The notes: generated from the sequence alone by a model not told the origin. DNA of 64,000 bases from Sphingomonas sp. NBWT7 (GCF_014217605.1 NZ_CP043639.1:1511501-1575500); one strand, 5' to 3'; numbered from the stretch's first letter, positions 46,914-56,855 are shown. Translations and numbers: made by a program.

Positions 46914-47483
46914 ATGCACCGTTACGCATTCGTCCTGCTCGCCGCGACGCCGCTTGCCGCACACGCACAGACTGCCGCGCCGGCACCGACAACGGCCCCG
47001 GCAGCACAGACCGCACCCGCCGCGGGCACGGCACCCGCCGCCACGGCCAGCGCTGCGCCGACGGTCGGCGCCACCATCTATGACGCACAGGGCGGCGTCG
47101 TTGGCACGATCGCGTCGACCGACGGGACCAGCGCGGTCGTCGATACCGGCGCCAACAAGGCCGCCGTGCCGCTGACGTCGTTCGGCACCAGTCCCAAGGG
47201 TCCGACGCTCGGCATGACCAAGGCGGAGCTTGACGCCGCCGCCGGCCAGGCGACCGCACAGGCGACCGCAGATTTCAAGTCGAAGCTCGTTGCCGGCACC
47301 ACCGTCTACGGCACGGGCGGCGCCTCGCTCGGCACGATCAAGACAGTCGACGCGCAGTTCGTCACGCTGACGACGCCGAAGGGCGACGCCAAAATCCCGG
47401 TCGGCTCGTTCGGCCCGGGCGCGCAGGGCGTCACCATCGGGATGACGGCGGCGCAGCTTCAGGCCGCGATGGGCGGCAAGTAA
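46914..47483 (+). CDS. Secreted protein with duplicated beta domain, unknown role
   Basis: 189 aa. Signal peptide MHRYAFVLLAATPLAAHA cleaved before QTAA; then an Ala/Pro/Thr-rich stretch to about 52; then two similar units (IYDAQGGVVGTIASTDG... and VYGTGGASLGTIKTVDAQ...), each ending in a GMTxAxLxAA helix. The units resemble small PRC-barrel or SH3-like beta folds. AAGGAG lies before the ATG. The EcfG-type promoter suggests stress induction in the cell envelope. Confidence 0.8.
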   Translation: MHRYAFVLLAATPLAAHAQTAAPAPTTAPAAQTAPAAGTAPAATASAAPTVGATIYDAQGGVVGTIASTDGTSAVVDTGANKAAVPLTSFGTSPKGPTLGMTKAELDAAAGQATAQATADFKSKLVAGTTVYGTGGASLGTIKTVDAQFVTLTTPKGDAKIPVGSFGPGAQGVTIGMTAAQLQAAMGGK

Positions 47484-47504
47484 CGCAAACTTACAGATCG
47501 CGGG

Positions 47505-47531
47505 GCGGGGCGGCACAGAGTGCCGCCCCGC
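47505..47531 (+). terminator. Hairpin after the secreted-protein gene
   Basis: An 11-bp perfect stem GCGGGGCGGCA / TGCCGCCCCGC with a 5-nt loop, 21 bp after the stop. No T run. Confidence 0.6.
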
Positions 47532-47751
47532 ACCTGCTTCGAGCAAGCTCTGCTCGGCTAGCAGCGCATATTGCCATCCTTGTGCAATGCGCGCGTTGGG
47601 CGCTGAACGGCTTCCGCCCTCCTCAAAAACTTACGACTTTGCGAGCGTTTTATGTTGGGTCGCACACCGCCTGTGCTGACCGTGTTTCGCGTTACGCACG
47701 CTTAAGCAACAACGGACGCGACATGAGCGCGACCCCGACGCAGCGCCGCGC

Positions 47752-47970
47752 TCAGCCTTTCTCGAGTTCCGAACCGCGCTTCAGCGCCTTGCCGCCGTCG
47801 TCCTGCGACACCTCATACGCCGGATTGTCCTTGGTCCCGTTCTTGACGACCTTAGATCCCTTGATCGTCCGCTGCACGCGCCGCTCAAATTTCTCCTCGA
47901 CCTTGCCGTGCGCCTTGCCGTTGCCCCACGACCACGAGACCTTGTCACCCTTCTTGAAGCTGTTCGCCAT
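47752..47970 (-). CDS. DUF2945 / hypervirulence-associated TUDOR-domain protein
   Basis: 72-aa small protein of the DUF2945 family: KKGDKVSWSWGNGKAHGKV followed by TIKGSKVVKNGT and PAYEVSQDDGGKALKRGSEL. Its function is unknown; the fold is a small Tudor-like barrel. AGGAGGCG precedes the ATG. Downstream of alaS on the same strand. Confidence 0.9.
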   Translation of the reverse strand: MANSFKKGDKVSWSWGNGKAHGKVEEKFERRVQRTIKGSKVVKNGTKDNPAYEVSQDDGGKALKRGSELEKG

Positions 47971-48056
47971 TCATCGCCTCCTGTTGGAACAATGAACAAC
48001 GCGGGCAACCGCGCGGGGCTGCACGCCGCCGCGCGGAATCAGCAAGGTCCGCTCAA

Positions 48057-50795
48057 TCAGGCGACTTCCTTCGCCGCCTCCAGCGCCGCGCGCACCGCGG
48101 TGATTGCGTCGGCTGCCTTGGCGCCATCCGGCCCGCCGCCCTGCGCCATGTCGGGCCGGCCGCCGCCGCCCTGCCCGCCGACCGCTGCCACCGCGAGCTT
48201 GACGAGTTCCACCGCGCTCCACGTCGCGACCAGATCGTCGGTCACCCCGACGGCGACGGTCGCGCGGCCGTCGTTGACCGCCACCAGCGTCACGACACCC
48301 GATCCGATCCGCTTCTTCGCCTCGTCCACCGCGCCGCGCAGCCCCTTGGCCTCGAAGCCGTCGAGCACCTGTGCGACGAACGCCACGCCGCCGACCTTCT
48401 CGGGGCCCGCCGGCGCCGCACCGCCACCCCCGCCAAGCGCCAGCGCCTTCTTCGCTTCCGCCAGTTCGCGCTCCAGCCGCCGCCGCTCGTCGAGCAGCGC
48501 CGCGACACGCCCCGGTACCTCGTCCGGGGTCGTCTTGAGCGTCGCTGCCGCCTCGCGCAGCTTCTCGTCGCGCGTCGAAAGGTACGCCCGCGCCGCCTCG
48601 CCGGTCAGCGCCTCGACACGTCGCACGCCGGACGAGACCGCGCTCTCGCCGACCACCTTGAACAGCCCGATATCACCCAGCGCGTTGACGTGCGTGCCGC
48701 CGCACAGCTCGACCGAATAGGTCTTGCCGTCGTCGCCCGCGCCCATCGACACGACGCGCACCTCGTCGCCGTATTTTTCGCCGAACAGCGCCATCGCGCC
48801 CATCGCGATCGCGTCGTCGGGGGTCATCAGCAGCGTCGTCACCACGCCGTTCTGGCGGATCTTGGCGTTCACCGCCGCCTCGGCATCGGCGATCTCGCCC
48901 GCGTTCATCGCGCTCGAATGGCTCACGTCGAAGCGCAGCCGGTCGGGCGCGACGAGCGACCCCTTCTGCGCGACATGCGTGCCCAGTCGCTGGCGCAGCG
49001 CCTCGTGCAGCAGGTGCGTCGCCGAATGGTTCGCGCGGATCGCCGCGCGCCGCGCGACGTCGATCGACAGCTTCACCGTATCGCCGACTTTCACCTCACC
49101 GGTGTCGATCGTCGCGTGGTGCACCCACAGCTTGCCGAGCTGCTTCGACGTCTCCGCGACCGTCGCGGCCAGCCCGGCGTCGCTGCCGATCGTCCCGGCA
49201 TCGCCCACTTGGCCGCCGCTCTCGCCGTAGAAGGGCGTCTGATTGACGATCACGTCGACCTGCTCGCCCGCGGTCGCCTTCTGCACCCGCGCGCCGTCCT
49301 TCACCAGCGCTAGCACCATGCCCTCGCCGGTATCGTTGGCGTAGCCGGTGAACTCGGTTGCGCCGATCTCCTCGACCAGATCGAACCACAGATCGTCGGA
49401 TGCCTTCGCGCCCGATCCCTTCCACGCCGCGCGCGCGGCGCGCTTCTGCTCCGCCATCGCCGCGTCGAAGCCGGCGCGATCGACGCTGTAGCCTTGAGTT
49501 CTCAAAACATCTTCTGTGAGATCAAGCGGGAAGCCGTAAGTATCATAAAGCTGAAATGCGACATCACCTGGCAACCTGAGATCGGGCTCGGACATCTGCC
49601 GGATGCGATCTGGCTGCATCGGATCGTCGTTCATCCAATCTATGTAGTTTTGATGCTTCTGCCTGATGTAAGCCACTTGTCCGTTTAGAAGCTTCAGGCC
49701 CTTGTCGAGCGTCTGGCGGAAGCGCGTTTCCTCCTGTTGCAGCGTCGCCTCGATCAGCGGTTGCGCGCGCAGCAGTTCGGGATAGGCCGCGCCCATTTCG
49801 GCGACCAGCGCCGGGACCAGCCGGTGCATCAGCGGCTCCTTCGCGCCCAGGAGGTGCGCGTGGCGCATCGCGCGCCGCATGATCCGCCGCAGCACGTAGC
49901 CGCGCCCGTCGTTCGCCGGCAGCACACCATCCGCCACCAGGAAGCCCGAGGTACGCAGGTGATCGGCGATCACGCGATGGCTCGCCTGATTGTCGCCCGT
50001 CGTCGCGGTGTGCGTCAGCGCGCCCGACGCGGCGATCAGCGCCTTGAACGTGTCGGTATCGTAATTGTCGTGGACGCCCTGCATCACCGCCGCGATCCGC
50101 TCCAGCCCCATGCCGGTGTCGATCGACGGGCGCGGCAGATCGCCGACGATGCTGTCCGCCTCCTGCACGAACTGCATGAAGACGAGGTTCCAGATCTCGA
50201 CGAAACGGTCGCCGTCCTCGTCCGGGCTGCCCGGCGGGCCACCCGCGATATGCTCGCCATGATCGTAGAAGATCTCGCTGCACGGCCCGCACGGGCCGTC
50301 GCTGCCCATCGCCCAGAAATTATCCTTGGTCGCGATGCGGATGATGCGGTGGTCGGGCAGTCCGGCGATCTTCTGCCACAGTTCGAACGCCTGATCGTCG
50401 GTGTGATAGACGGTTGCGGTCAGCTTGTCGGCCGGCAGCCCCCATTCCTTGGTCAGCAGCGTCCAGGCGTGGGTAATCGCCTGTTCCTTGAAGTAATCCC
50501 CGAACGAAAAATTGCCGAGCATCTCGAAGAAGGTGTGATGTCGCGCGGTATAGCCGACATTGTCGAGATCGTTGTGCTTGCCGCCCGCGCGCACGCACTT
50601 CTGCGACGAGGTCGCAGTGGAATACGGCCGGCTTTCCAACCCGGTGAACACGTTTTTGAACGGCACCATGCCCGCATTGACGAACATCAGCGTCGGATCG
50701 TTCTGTGGCACCAGCGGCGCCGATGGCACGATCGTGTGGCCGTTCGATCCGAAGTAATCGAGGAAGCTGCGGCGGATGTCGTTCGTCGAGGTCAT
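48057..50795 (-). CDS. alaS: Alanine--tRNA ligase
   Basis: 912-aa class II synthetase with its own editing domain. Aminoacylation domain from [20 protein letters not shown]; editing domain with [11 protein letters not shown] and [11 protein letters not shown]-terminal coiled coil and DHHA1-type C-Ala domain. It is longer than the E. coli protein (876 aa). Residues about 368-434 (49493-49692) are written in A+T-rich, rare codons (AGG, AGA, ATA, CTA) and include a segment ([16 protein letters not shown] and on) that is longer than in the E. coli enzyme before [16 protein letters not shown]. The frame is intact, so it is probably functional. Confidence 0.97.
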   Translation of the reverse strand: MTSTNDIRRSFLDYFGSNGHTIVPSAPLVPQNDPTLMFVNAGMVPFKNVFTGLESRPYSTATSSQKCVRAGGKHNDLDNVGYTARHHTFFEMLGNFSFGDYFKEQAITHAWTLLTKEWGLPADKLTATVYHTDDQAFELWQKIAGLPDHRIIRIATKDNFWAMGSDGPCGPCSEIFYDHGEHIAGGPPGSPDEDGDRFVEIWNLVFMQFVQEADSIVGDLPRPSIDTGMGLERIAAVMQGVHDNYDTDTFKALIAASGALTHTATTGDNQASHRVIADHLRTSGFLVADGVLPANDGRGYVLRRIMRRAMRHAHLLGAKEPLMHRLVPALVAEMGAAYPELLRAQPLIEATLQQEETRFRQTLDKGLKLLNGQVAYIRQKHQNYIDWMNDDPMQPDRIRQMSEPDLRLPGDVAFQLYDTYGFPLDLTEDVLRTQGYSVDRAGFDAAMAEQKRAARAAWKGSGAKASDDLWFDLVEEIGATEFTGYANDTGEGMVLALVKDGARVQKATAGEQVDVIVNQTPFYGESGGQVGDAGTIGSDAGLAATVAETSKQLGKLWVHHATIDTGEVKVGDTVKLSIDVARRAAIRANHSATHLLHEALRQRLGTHVAQKGSLVAPDRLRFDVSHSSAMNAGEIADAEAAVNAKIRQNGVVTTLLMTPDDAIAMGAMALFGEKYGDEVRVVSMGAGDDGKTYSVELCGGTHVNALGDIGLFKVVGESAVSSGVRRVEALTGEAARAYLSTRDEKLREAAATLKTTPDEVPGRVAALLDERRRLERELAEAKKALALGGGGGAAPAGPEKVGGVAFVAQVLDGFEAKGLRGAVDEAKKRIGSGVVTLVAVNDGRATVAVGVTDDLVATWSAVELVKLAVAAVGGQGGGGRPDMAQGGGPDGAKAADAITAVRAALEAAKEVA

Positions 50796-50849
50796 GGCTG
50801 TGCGACTTAATCGCCCGATCGCACGCTGACTAGCGCCCTCCTGCGTGCG

Positions 50850-52163
50850 TCAGGCGGCCTGCAACGGGACGCTCGCGGCCCGGTCCGCGGCCGAACCCGC
50901 CAGCGCGGCGGCGACACCCGCCTCGGTCAGCCCGAAATCGCCCAGTGCGTAGCGGTGGCGCGACAGCCCGCCATGCTGCGGCCTATCTAGATAGCGCGCC
51001 ATGCGTTCCTCGACGGTAACGGTCAGCGGCACGCCAAGCAGGCGGTAGACGCGGCGGATCTCACCGCGCCAGTCGCCGCCGACCGCCTCGAACCCGACGT
51101 CGATCTGCGCCACGTCCGCCGCCCGCCGCGCCCGCGCGGTACGCTCCTGCCGCAGCACGATCTTGCGCAGCCACTCGCGCCCGATCCAGTGCGGATCGAC
51201 CGCGTCGCTCTGCGTGCGCATCTGGCTGTGTACCAGCGACGCCGACGATGCGACCGTCTCGCTCACCGGCCGGTCGAGACAGATCAGCCGCGCGTCGGGA
51301 AATACATCGACCACCGCCGCCAGGTCCTGCGTGAATTGCGGCAGCTTCAGCACCATCGGGCGATCGCCACGGTCGCGCCGAAGCCACGCGGTGATCTGCA
51401 GCAGCCGGCGGAACTCGGCATAGATCGGCCGCGTGTCGATCCGCTCGTTCAGCGCGGCGAAGCGCGGCACGCGCCACTGCGCCTCGAACGCCGATCCGAA
51501 AATCGATACGTTGTGAAAGCCGATCTCCTCGTCGGCCTGCGCCGTGCCGGTCGGGTGGATCGTCGCGAATTCGGGGTTGAGCCATTTGGCGCAGCGCAGC
51601 CCGAACCAGCCGCGCAGCCGCCGGTCGTCGATCGGCCCCAGCCGCCCGCTCGGCAACGGGTTCCAGCTCTCGAAGAAGCGTGTGTGGCCGAACCGCGGAT
51701 CGCAGGCGAGCAGCCGCTGCATACGCGTACTGCCCGATCGCATTTGCCCGACGATGATGATCGGGCGGCGGATCGGCTGCGCGAGGATCTCGGGATAGCG
51801 GCGGCACCATTCCGCCATGCGTGCACGATTGGCGAGCGCGGCGACGATCTGTCCATGTGCGACGACGGTGCCGAGCGAGGTCAGCGCCGCCTCCTCGCGC
51901 AGCGCGTCGGCCAGCACGTCGAGCCGCGCGCGCCACGCACCGTCCGCGCCGAGGCCGCCTGCTCCCTTCTCGCGCCGTGCCGCCGCGATCAGCGCGTCAC
52001 TCTCCAGGATCGGGCGCGTCGCCCAGCCCCGCGCCCAGGCATGATCAAGCAGTTCGTTGATGCGTGCGCGCCGCATCGCGGCAGGATCTTCGCCAGCGAC
52101 AGGAGTGCGGCGTGGAGCGTCGGAAAGAAGGGCGGCCGGTGACACGGCGATAGCTGGCATCAT
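50850..52163 (-). CDS. Sulfotransferase-family protein
   Basis: 437-aa P-loop sulfotransferase-like protein. The 5'-phosphosulfate loop is IIIVGQMRSGSTRMQRLL near residue 130; the 3'-phosphate part is near RLICLDRPVSETVASSASL. Such proteins use PAPS to sulfate a lipid or glycan; the target is unknown. ATG at 52163 is preferred (a second ATG follows directly); GTG at 52196 is open but has GGAGG too close. It lies 54 bp upstream of alaS on the same strand. Confidence 0.83.
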   Translation of the reverse strand: MMPAIAVSPAALLSDAPRRTPVAGEDPAAMRRARINELLDHAWARGWATRPILESDALIAAARREKGAGGLGADGAWRARLDVLADALREEAALTSLGTVVAHGQIVAALANRARMAEWCRRYPEILAQPIRRPIIIVGQMRSGSTRMQRLLACDPRFGHTRFFESWNPLPSGRLGPIDDRRLRGWFGLRCAKWLNPEFATIHPTGTAQADEEIGFHNVSIFGSAFEAQWRVPRFAALNERIDTRPIYAEFRRLLQITAWLRRDRGDRPMVLKLPQFTQDLAAVVDVFPDARLICLDRPVSETVASSASLVHSQMRTQSDAVDPHWIGREWLRKIVLRQERTARARRAADVAQIDVGFEAVGGDWRGEIRRVYRLLGVPLTVTVEERMARYLDRPQHGGLSRHRYALGDFGLTEAGVAAALAGSAADRAASVPLQAA

Positions 52164-52519
52164 CGGTGAACCGCCGACAATGCCATTTCGCTCCACGCCC
52201 TCCGGTCAACATGGCGTATAATATGGGAAATATGGATCAAGCCGGCCGGATTAGAAGGCAGAACGGCCGCCTTGATCACGTCGGAGCAGCCGTTTCCGGT
52301 CCGGATCAGACCGGCGAGGCGCCCATGAATCCGAGCGTGAGACGACGAGGCGCAGCGCTCGTGATCGCCGTGATGATGCCACCGATATTGATGTTGGTCC
52401 GTGCGACCGCGACGTTCTCGCCAATGCGACCTTCTGCCATCGAAGATCGACCAACCCTATCTGTCACGTCTCCCGCGACAGGCTCAGGCCCCGCCGCGCG
52501 AAGCAATAACGCACCGGCG
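52164..52519. other. Intergenic region with two dyads, no supported gene
   Basis: 356 bp. It contains an imperfect 13-bp inverted repeat (52235-52247 and 52265-52277, one mismatch, ends GATCAAG/CTTGATC), a second 6-bp stem CCGGTC/GACCGG (52296-52314), and a TATAAT hexamer on the plus strand at 52216. A 66-codon minus-strand frame (52306-52506) shows no family and no ribosome-binding site. Confidence 0.5.
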
Positions 52520-52939
52520 TTACTTGGGCTCGCCGTTGACCGTGCGCTCGCGCGTGATGACGGGCTTCTCGCCGCGCTGCTTGTAGATCGTCATCGAATT
52601 GGACCGCACGTCGCCGTTCGGATTGACGTTGGTCATCGATCGCGAACGCGCGCGTTCATCGTCGTCACGCGCCGTCGCCGTGGACCGTTGGCGTGCCGTA
52701 TTGTTCGCGGTGTTGAAGCGCGCGTTGGCGTCGGTCGTCGCGGTGCCGCCGTTCGCCGCCGCCGCATCCGCGGTGCCCGACACGCCAACGGTGTTGTCGC
52801 CGCTCATGCCGCTGCTCGTCGTGCCCGCAGAGACGTCACCGGTCGTCGGCGAGGACGTGCCCGCGCTGCTGCTGTTCGACTGCGCGCTTGCGGTGCCCCC
52901 CAGCATCAATGCCGGGGCAAGAAGAAGAAGGGTACGCAT
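52520..52939 (-). CDS. Small exported low-complexity protein
   Basis: 139 aa: signal peptide MRTLLLLAPALMLGGTASA, then a long Ser/Thr/Gly/Ala-rich region, then a basic-acidic mix (TARDDDERARSRS) and a C-terminal VNPNGDVRSNSMTIYKQRG. No family recognised. GGGAGTAACATC lies before ATG 52939. It follows the next gene by 4 bp, so they share an operon. Confidence 0.75.
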   Translation of the reverse strand: MRTLLLLAPALMLGGTASAQSNSSSAGTSSPTTGDVSAGTTSSGMSGDNTVGVSGTADAAAANGGTATTDANARFNTANNTARQRSTATARDDDERARSRSMTNVNPNGDVRSNSMTIYKQRGEKPVITRERTVNGEPK

Positions 52940-52943
52940 GATG

Positions 52944-53252
52944 TTACTCCCGTGTGGGTCGCTCATCGATCGTGATCGTGCAGCCGTTCGCGTCGCGCTT
53001 CACACTGACGGAGCGCGTCTTGCCGTCGGCGCTGCTGGTGCTGCTTGCCGACGATGTGCCGTTGCTCGATGACGAGGCGGAGACGTAACTGCTCGAGGAA
53101 TGGCTGCCCGACGATCGCGAGCTTGCCTGTGCCGTGCTGGCCACGTCGTCATCGACCATGCTGGTCTCCACGCGCCCGTCGGCGAAATATTGCGTTTGCC
53201 GGCACTGCCCGGGGGCAGCCATGGCAAGCGCGAGGATCAGCATCGCTGACAT
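52944..53252 (-). CDS. Small exported Ser-rich protein
   Basis: 102 aa: hydrophobic start MSAMLILALAMAAPGQC, a Ser-rich middle with long Ser runs, and a C-terminal GKTRSVSVKRDANGCTITID. No family recognised, and the Cys is not in a clear lipobox. ATG at 53252 or 53243 are both possible. The stop lies within the ribosome-binding region of the next gene. Confidence 0.65.
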   Translation of the reverse strand: MSAMLILALAMAAPGQCRQTQYFADGRVETSMVDDDVASTAQASSRSSGSHSSSSYVSASSSSNGTSSASSTSSADGKTRSVSVKRDANGCTITIDERPTRE

Positions 53253-53260
53253 GAAAGACG

Positions 53261-53285
53261 GGGGCGGGCCGCCTTGGCCCGCCCC
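53261..53285 (-). terminator. GC-rich hairpin between small exported genes
   Basis: GGGGCGGGCC / GGCCCGCCCC arms (10 bp) with a 5-nt loop between two co-oriented genes. It has no T run and may only reduce readthrough. Confidence 0.5.
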
Positions 53286-53292
53286 CTCATCC

Positions 53293-53715
53293 TCAGTTCT
53301 GCGGATTGGTCTGCGGCGTCTGGGCGTTTGCCGAGCTGTCGCCGAAGACTTCGCCGGTCGAACCGTTGCGATCGGTCGAGCCATAGGCATCCACCGACGT
53401 GCCGCTCGACGTCGCACCGCTGCCGGTTGCGGTACCGCCGGCTGCGACGCCGCCGGTCGCCTTGGTGCGATCGGTGTAGATCGAACCCGCGCCGTAGGTC
53501 GACGACGAACTGCCCGGCTGGCGCTGCTCACGCTTCTGCATGCGGTCCATTCGCTTCTGCTGGCCCGTGCTCATCGTGCCGCCCGAGGCGCCACCGGCAA
53601 CCGAGCCCTGCGGCGTCGATGCCGCCGCGCCGCCGCCGGCGGTCGTCTGGGCACCGGCAGTCGCGCTCAACAGACCAGCGGCAGCAACCGTCGCGAATAT
53701 GGAAGTGATACGCAT
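53293..53715 (-). CDS. Small exported Gly/Ala/Thr-rich protein
   Basis: 140 aa: signal peptide MRITSIFATVAAAGLLSATAGA, then Gly/Ala/Ser/Thr-rich sequence with a basic patch TGQQKRMDRMQKREQRQPG and an acidic, Asn-rich end. No family recognised. GGAGAGTACA precedes the ATG. The 224-bp region upstream (53716-53939) is A+T-rich for this genome and probably carries the promoter of this three-gene group. Confidence 0.75.
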   Translation of the reverse strand: MRITSIFATVAAAGLLSATAGAQTTAGGGAAASTPQGSVAGGASGGTMSTGQQKRMDRMQKREQRQPGSSSSTYGAGSIYTDRTKATGGVAAGGTATGSGATSSGTSVDAYGSTDRNGSTGEVFGDSSANAQTPQTNPQN

Positions 53716-53939
53716 TGTACTCTCCGATATCTCGGCCCTCACACGAGGAGGACAGGCAGAGAAGCGAACGAGCCGCCGGAAGGTTCACCCAATCGCTAAT
53801 AAAGTTGATTAACAAATGTCCATTTTTTAGCTGGCGAAGACTTTGCTAGGCCCCAAACATACCAGACGATCAGCGTGAAACAGTGCTGTATCGCTTTATC
53901 GTCATGACGCATGTGGAACATCATTAACGAGCAAATTCA

Positions 53940-55196
53940 CTATACCGGTCGCTCGATGCTGGGGGGCGGCGTGCTGAACCAGCGCGGTCCGGCGCCGCTC
54001 ATCCAGAAACAATCCTCTAACCGGACGCCGAACTTGCCGGGCAGGTAGATCCCGGGTTCGTTCGAGAAGCACATCCCCGCCGCCAACGGCGTCGCCTCGC
54101 CGTGGACGAGGTTGATTGGCTCATGCCCGTCCATGCCGATGCCGTGCCCGGTGCGATGCGACGTCCCCGGCAGCTTGTAGCGCGGGCCGTAGCCCCAGCT
54201 CTCGTACCGTCGCCGCACGGCGTCGTCGATCGCACCCGCCAGCGCGCCGATCGTCGCCGCCGCCAGCGCCACCCGCTGCCCCTGCGCCACTTGGTCCCAC
54301 ACCCGCCGCTGCTCCGCGGTGGCACTGCCATGCACCCAGGTGCGCGACACGTCGGACTGATAGCCCTGCACGGTGCAGCCGCAATCCATCAGCACGACCT
54401 GCCCCTCACCCACGCGGTGCACCTCGCGGCTGCCGTGCGGATAGGCCGATGCCTCGCCGATCAGCGCCATCGAGAATTCGGGCTCGCCGCCCAACTGCCG
54501 CGTCGCCGCGGTCATCAGCGCGCCCACCTGCGGCCCCGTCATCCCCTTCTCGACGCGCGGGTGCAGCCAGCGATACGCCGCGACCGTCACGTCGGTCGCC
54601 TGCTGCATCAGCGCGATCTCGGCCGGCGTCTTGATCATCCGGCAGCCGCGCACCACCGGATTGGCGGATACCAGCTGCACATTGGGCAACGCGCGGCGCA
54701 GCCCGTCGCTCGCGAAGAAGCGCACCGTTTCCTCGATGCCGACCGGCTGCCGGTCGAGCCCGCGCTCCTTCAGGAAGCCTGCGATCAGCCGCAGCGGATC
54801 CTCGTCCTCCTGCCACACGCGCACCTCCGCCGGGATGCCCAGCGTCTCGCGGACTGACGGTTCCTCGAAGAACGGAGTCACGATCAGCGCCTCGCCCTCG
54901 ACCGGGATCAGCGCCGCGGTCAGCCGCTCGCTGCGGCTCCAGCGCACGCCGGTGAAATAGGTCTGGCTCGATCCCGGCTCGATCAGCACCGCGCCGATCC
55001 CGTTCGTGCGCATCAGCGCCTGCGCCCGCGCAACCCGCGCGGCGCGCTCGGCGGCGCCGATCGGCACCGCGCCCGTCGTGATGTCCTTCAGCCCGGCCAA
55101 ATCCGGCTCCGCGGCGCGGAGCACCCCCGCCACGGCAAGCATCGGAAAGGCGGCGGCGGCGGTCAGCACGCCGCGACGAGTAGGGGTAAAGCGCAT
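53940..55196 (-). CDS. M24-family metallopeptidase (Xaa-Pro peptidase-like), Tat-exported
   Basis: 418 aa. The N-terminus MRFTPTRRGVLTAAAAFPML is a twin-arginine-type signal, so the enzyme probably works in the periplasm. Creatinase-type N-domain, then the pita-bread catalytic domain with all metal ligands: D in VVLMDCGC, D eleven residues on (YQSDVSRTW), H in SHRTGHGIG, E in SNEPGIY, E in RLEDCFW. Relatives cleave Xaa-Pro bonds. ATG at 55196 gives the signal; eleven upstream codons are open. Confidence 0.9.
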   Translation of the reverse strand: MRFTPTRRGVLTAAAAFPMLAVAGVLRAAEPDLAGLKDITTGAVPIGAAERAARVARAQALMRTNGIGAVLIEPGSSQTYFTGVRWSRSERLTAALIPVEGEALIVTPFFEEPSVRETLGIPAEVRVWQEDEDPLRLIAGFLKERGLDRQPVGIEETVRFFASDGLRRALPNVQLVSANPVVRGCRMIKTPAEIALMQQATDVTVAAYRWLHPRVEKGMTGPQVGALMTAATRQLGGEPEFSMALIGEASAYPHGSREVHRVGEGQVVLMDCGCTVQGYQSDVSRTWVHGSATAEQRRVWDQVAQGQRVALAAATIGALAGAIDDAVRRRYESWGYGPRYKLPGTSHRTGHGIGMDGHEPINLVHGEATPLAAGMCFSNEPGIYLPGKFGVRLEDCFWMSGAGPRWFSTPPPSIERPV

Positions 55197-55489
55197 GAGA
55201 TCTTTCTGGCACGGGAAGCGGGCGGCCACAAATTGCGCCGCTACCTATCGGACGTAGCGCATCCCAGCCCAATCACCTCTGAAGACGCGTCCCACAGGCA
55301 ATCCAGATCCGGTCGCTTTGCCCGGACCGCCGCCGCCATACGGTCACTGCCGCGTCCCTCGCTAGCGGTACCGAGCGCCCACCGGGCTTGACCTTCGCGC
55401 CTCAATCCCGTTCACCTTCCCCCCACCATCCCGCACCCGTTCGCTCCCGAGCCTGAACGGAAAGCCGGGGCAGCAATCCGGGAGCATTC

Positions 55490-56839
55490 ATGGCCAAGCG
55501 GCTGACCTTATTCATCCTTATCGGGCTTGCCGCGGGCGTCGTGCTCGGCCTGACGCTCAATGCCTCGATCGATGATGGATCGCCGGCCGCCGCCGCCCGC
55601 CTGTCCGAGATCGCCGGCTATTTCTCGATCGTCACCGCGGTGTTCCTGCGGCTGATCAAGATGATCATCGCCCCGCTCGTCTTCGCCACGCTGGTCGCCG
55701 GCATCGCGCACATGGGGGATACCACCGCGCTCGGCCGCATCGGCGGGCGCGCGCTCGGCTGGTTCATCGGCGCCAGCCTCGTCAGCCTCACGCTCGGCCT
55801 CATCCTCGTCAACCTGTTCCAGCCCGGCGTCGGGCTCGATTTCCCGATCCCCCCCGTCACCGCGGGCAGCGGCGTCGAACAGGCCGCGTTCAACCTAAAG
55901 GATTTCGTCACCCACGTCTTCCCCGCCTCGGGGATCGAGGCGATGGCGAAGAACGAGATCCTGCAGATCGTCATCTTCTCGATCTTCATCGGCGTCGCGA
56001 TCACCGCAGTGGGCGAGAAAGCCGCCCCGCTGGTGCGCGGGATCGAGGCGCTGGTGCAGGTGATGCTCGTCGTCACCAACTACGTCATGCGCCTCGCGCC
56101 GATCGCGGTGTTCGCCGCGGTGACGGGCACGCTGGCGGAGCGCGGACCGTCGATCATCGGCAACCTCGCCTATTTCATGGGCACGTTCTACGTCGGCATC
56201 ATCCTGCTGTGGCTGCTGCTGATCGCGGTCTGCTACGCGATCGTTGGCCGGCGCACGACGTTGCTCGTGCGCTACATCCGCGAGCCGCTGCTGCTCGCCT
56301 TCTCCACCGCCTCGTCGGAGGCCGCCTATCCCCGCACGCTGGAGGCGCTCGACAAGTTCGGCGTGCCGCCGCGCATTGCCAGCTTCGTGCTGCCCTTGGG
56401 CTACAGCTTCAATCTCGACGGCTCGATGATCTACATGACCTTCGCGACGATCTTCATCGCGCAGGCCTATGGCATCGATCTCAGTTTGGGGCAGGAAATC
56501 ACCATGCTGTTGGTGCTGATGATCACCAGCAAGGGGATCGCCGGCGTGCCGCGGGCCAGCCTGGTGGTGATCGCCGCGACGCTCGGCTTCTTTAACATTC
56601 CCGAAGCCGGGCTGCTGCTGATCATCGGCATCGATCACTTCCTGGACATGGGGCGTAGCGCCACCAACGTCGTCGGCAATGCGGTGGCGAGCGCAGTCAT
56701 CGCCAAGTGGGAGGGCCAGCTTGATCCGCTCGAGCCCGACGCCATCCCCGATCCCCGCGCCCCGGCGGGTCACGGCCCCGCGCATCCCACCGAAAGCTTC
56801 ACCGAGACGCCGGCACTCGGCGGCGATCGACAAGGCTGA
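55490..56839 (+). CDS. Dicarboxylate/amino acid:cation symporter
   Basis: 449-aa DAACS-family transporter of the GltP/DctA type. Eight helices and two hairpins; the signatures are FSTASSEAAYPRTLEAL (hairpin 1 Ser-rich), GYSFNLDGSMIYM (NMDGT-like), and ITSKGIAGVPRASLVV (hairpin 2), then GIDHFLDMGRSATNVVGNA. It imports glutamate, aspartate or C4-dicarboxylates with Na+ or H+. The 293-bp gap before it must hold its promoter; I see no clear boxes. Confidence 0.94.
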   Translation: MAKRLTLFILIGLAAGVVLGLTLNASIDDGSPAAAARLSEIAGYFSIVTAVFLRLIKMIIAPLVFATLVAGIAHMGDTTALGRIGGRALGWFIGASLVSLTLGLILVNLFQPGVGLDFPIPPVTAGSGVEQAAFNLKDFVTHVFPASGIEAMAKNEILQIVIFSIFIGVAITAVGEKAAPLVRGIEALVQVMLVVTNYVMRLAPIAVFAAVTGTLAERGPSIIGNLAYFMGTFYVGIILLWLLLIAVCYAIVGRRTTLLVRYIREPLLLAFSTASSEAAYPRTLEALDKFGVPPRIASFVLPLGYSFNLDGSMIYMTFATIFIAQAYGIDLSLGQEITMLLVLMITSKGIAGVPRASLVVIAATLGFFNIPEAGLLLIIGIDHFLDMGRSATNVVGNAVASAVIAKWEGQLDPLEPDAIPDPRAPAGHGPAHPTESFTETPALGGDRQG

Positions 56840-56855
56840 CGCGGCCCCGATGGCG

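Noticed and set aside
49494..49688. A 64-codon plus-strand frame with hydrophobic content
   Set aside because: It is the antisense of the low-G+C alaS patch and depends on it.
52306..52506. A 66-codon minus-strand frame
   Set aside because: No ribosome-binding site, no family, and it runs through dyad sequence.
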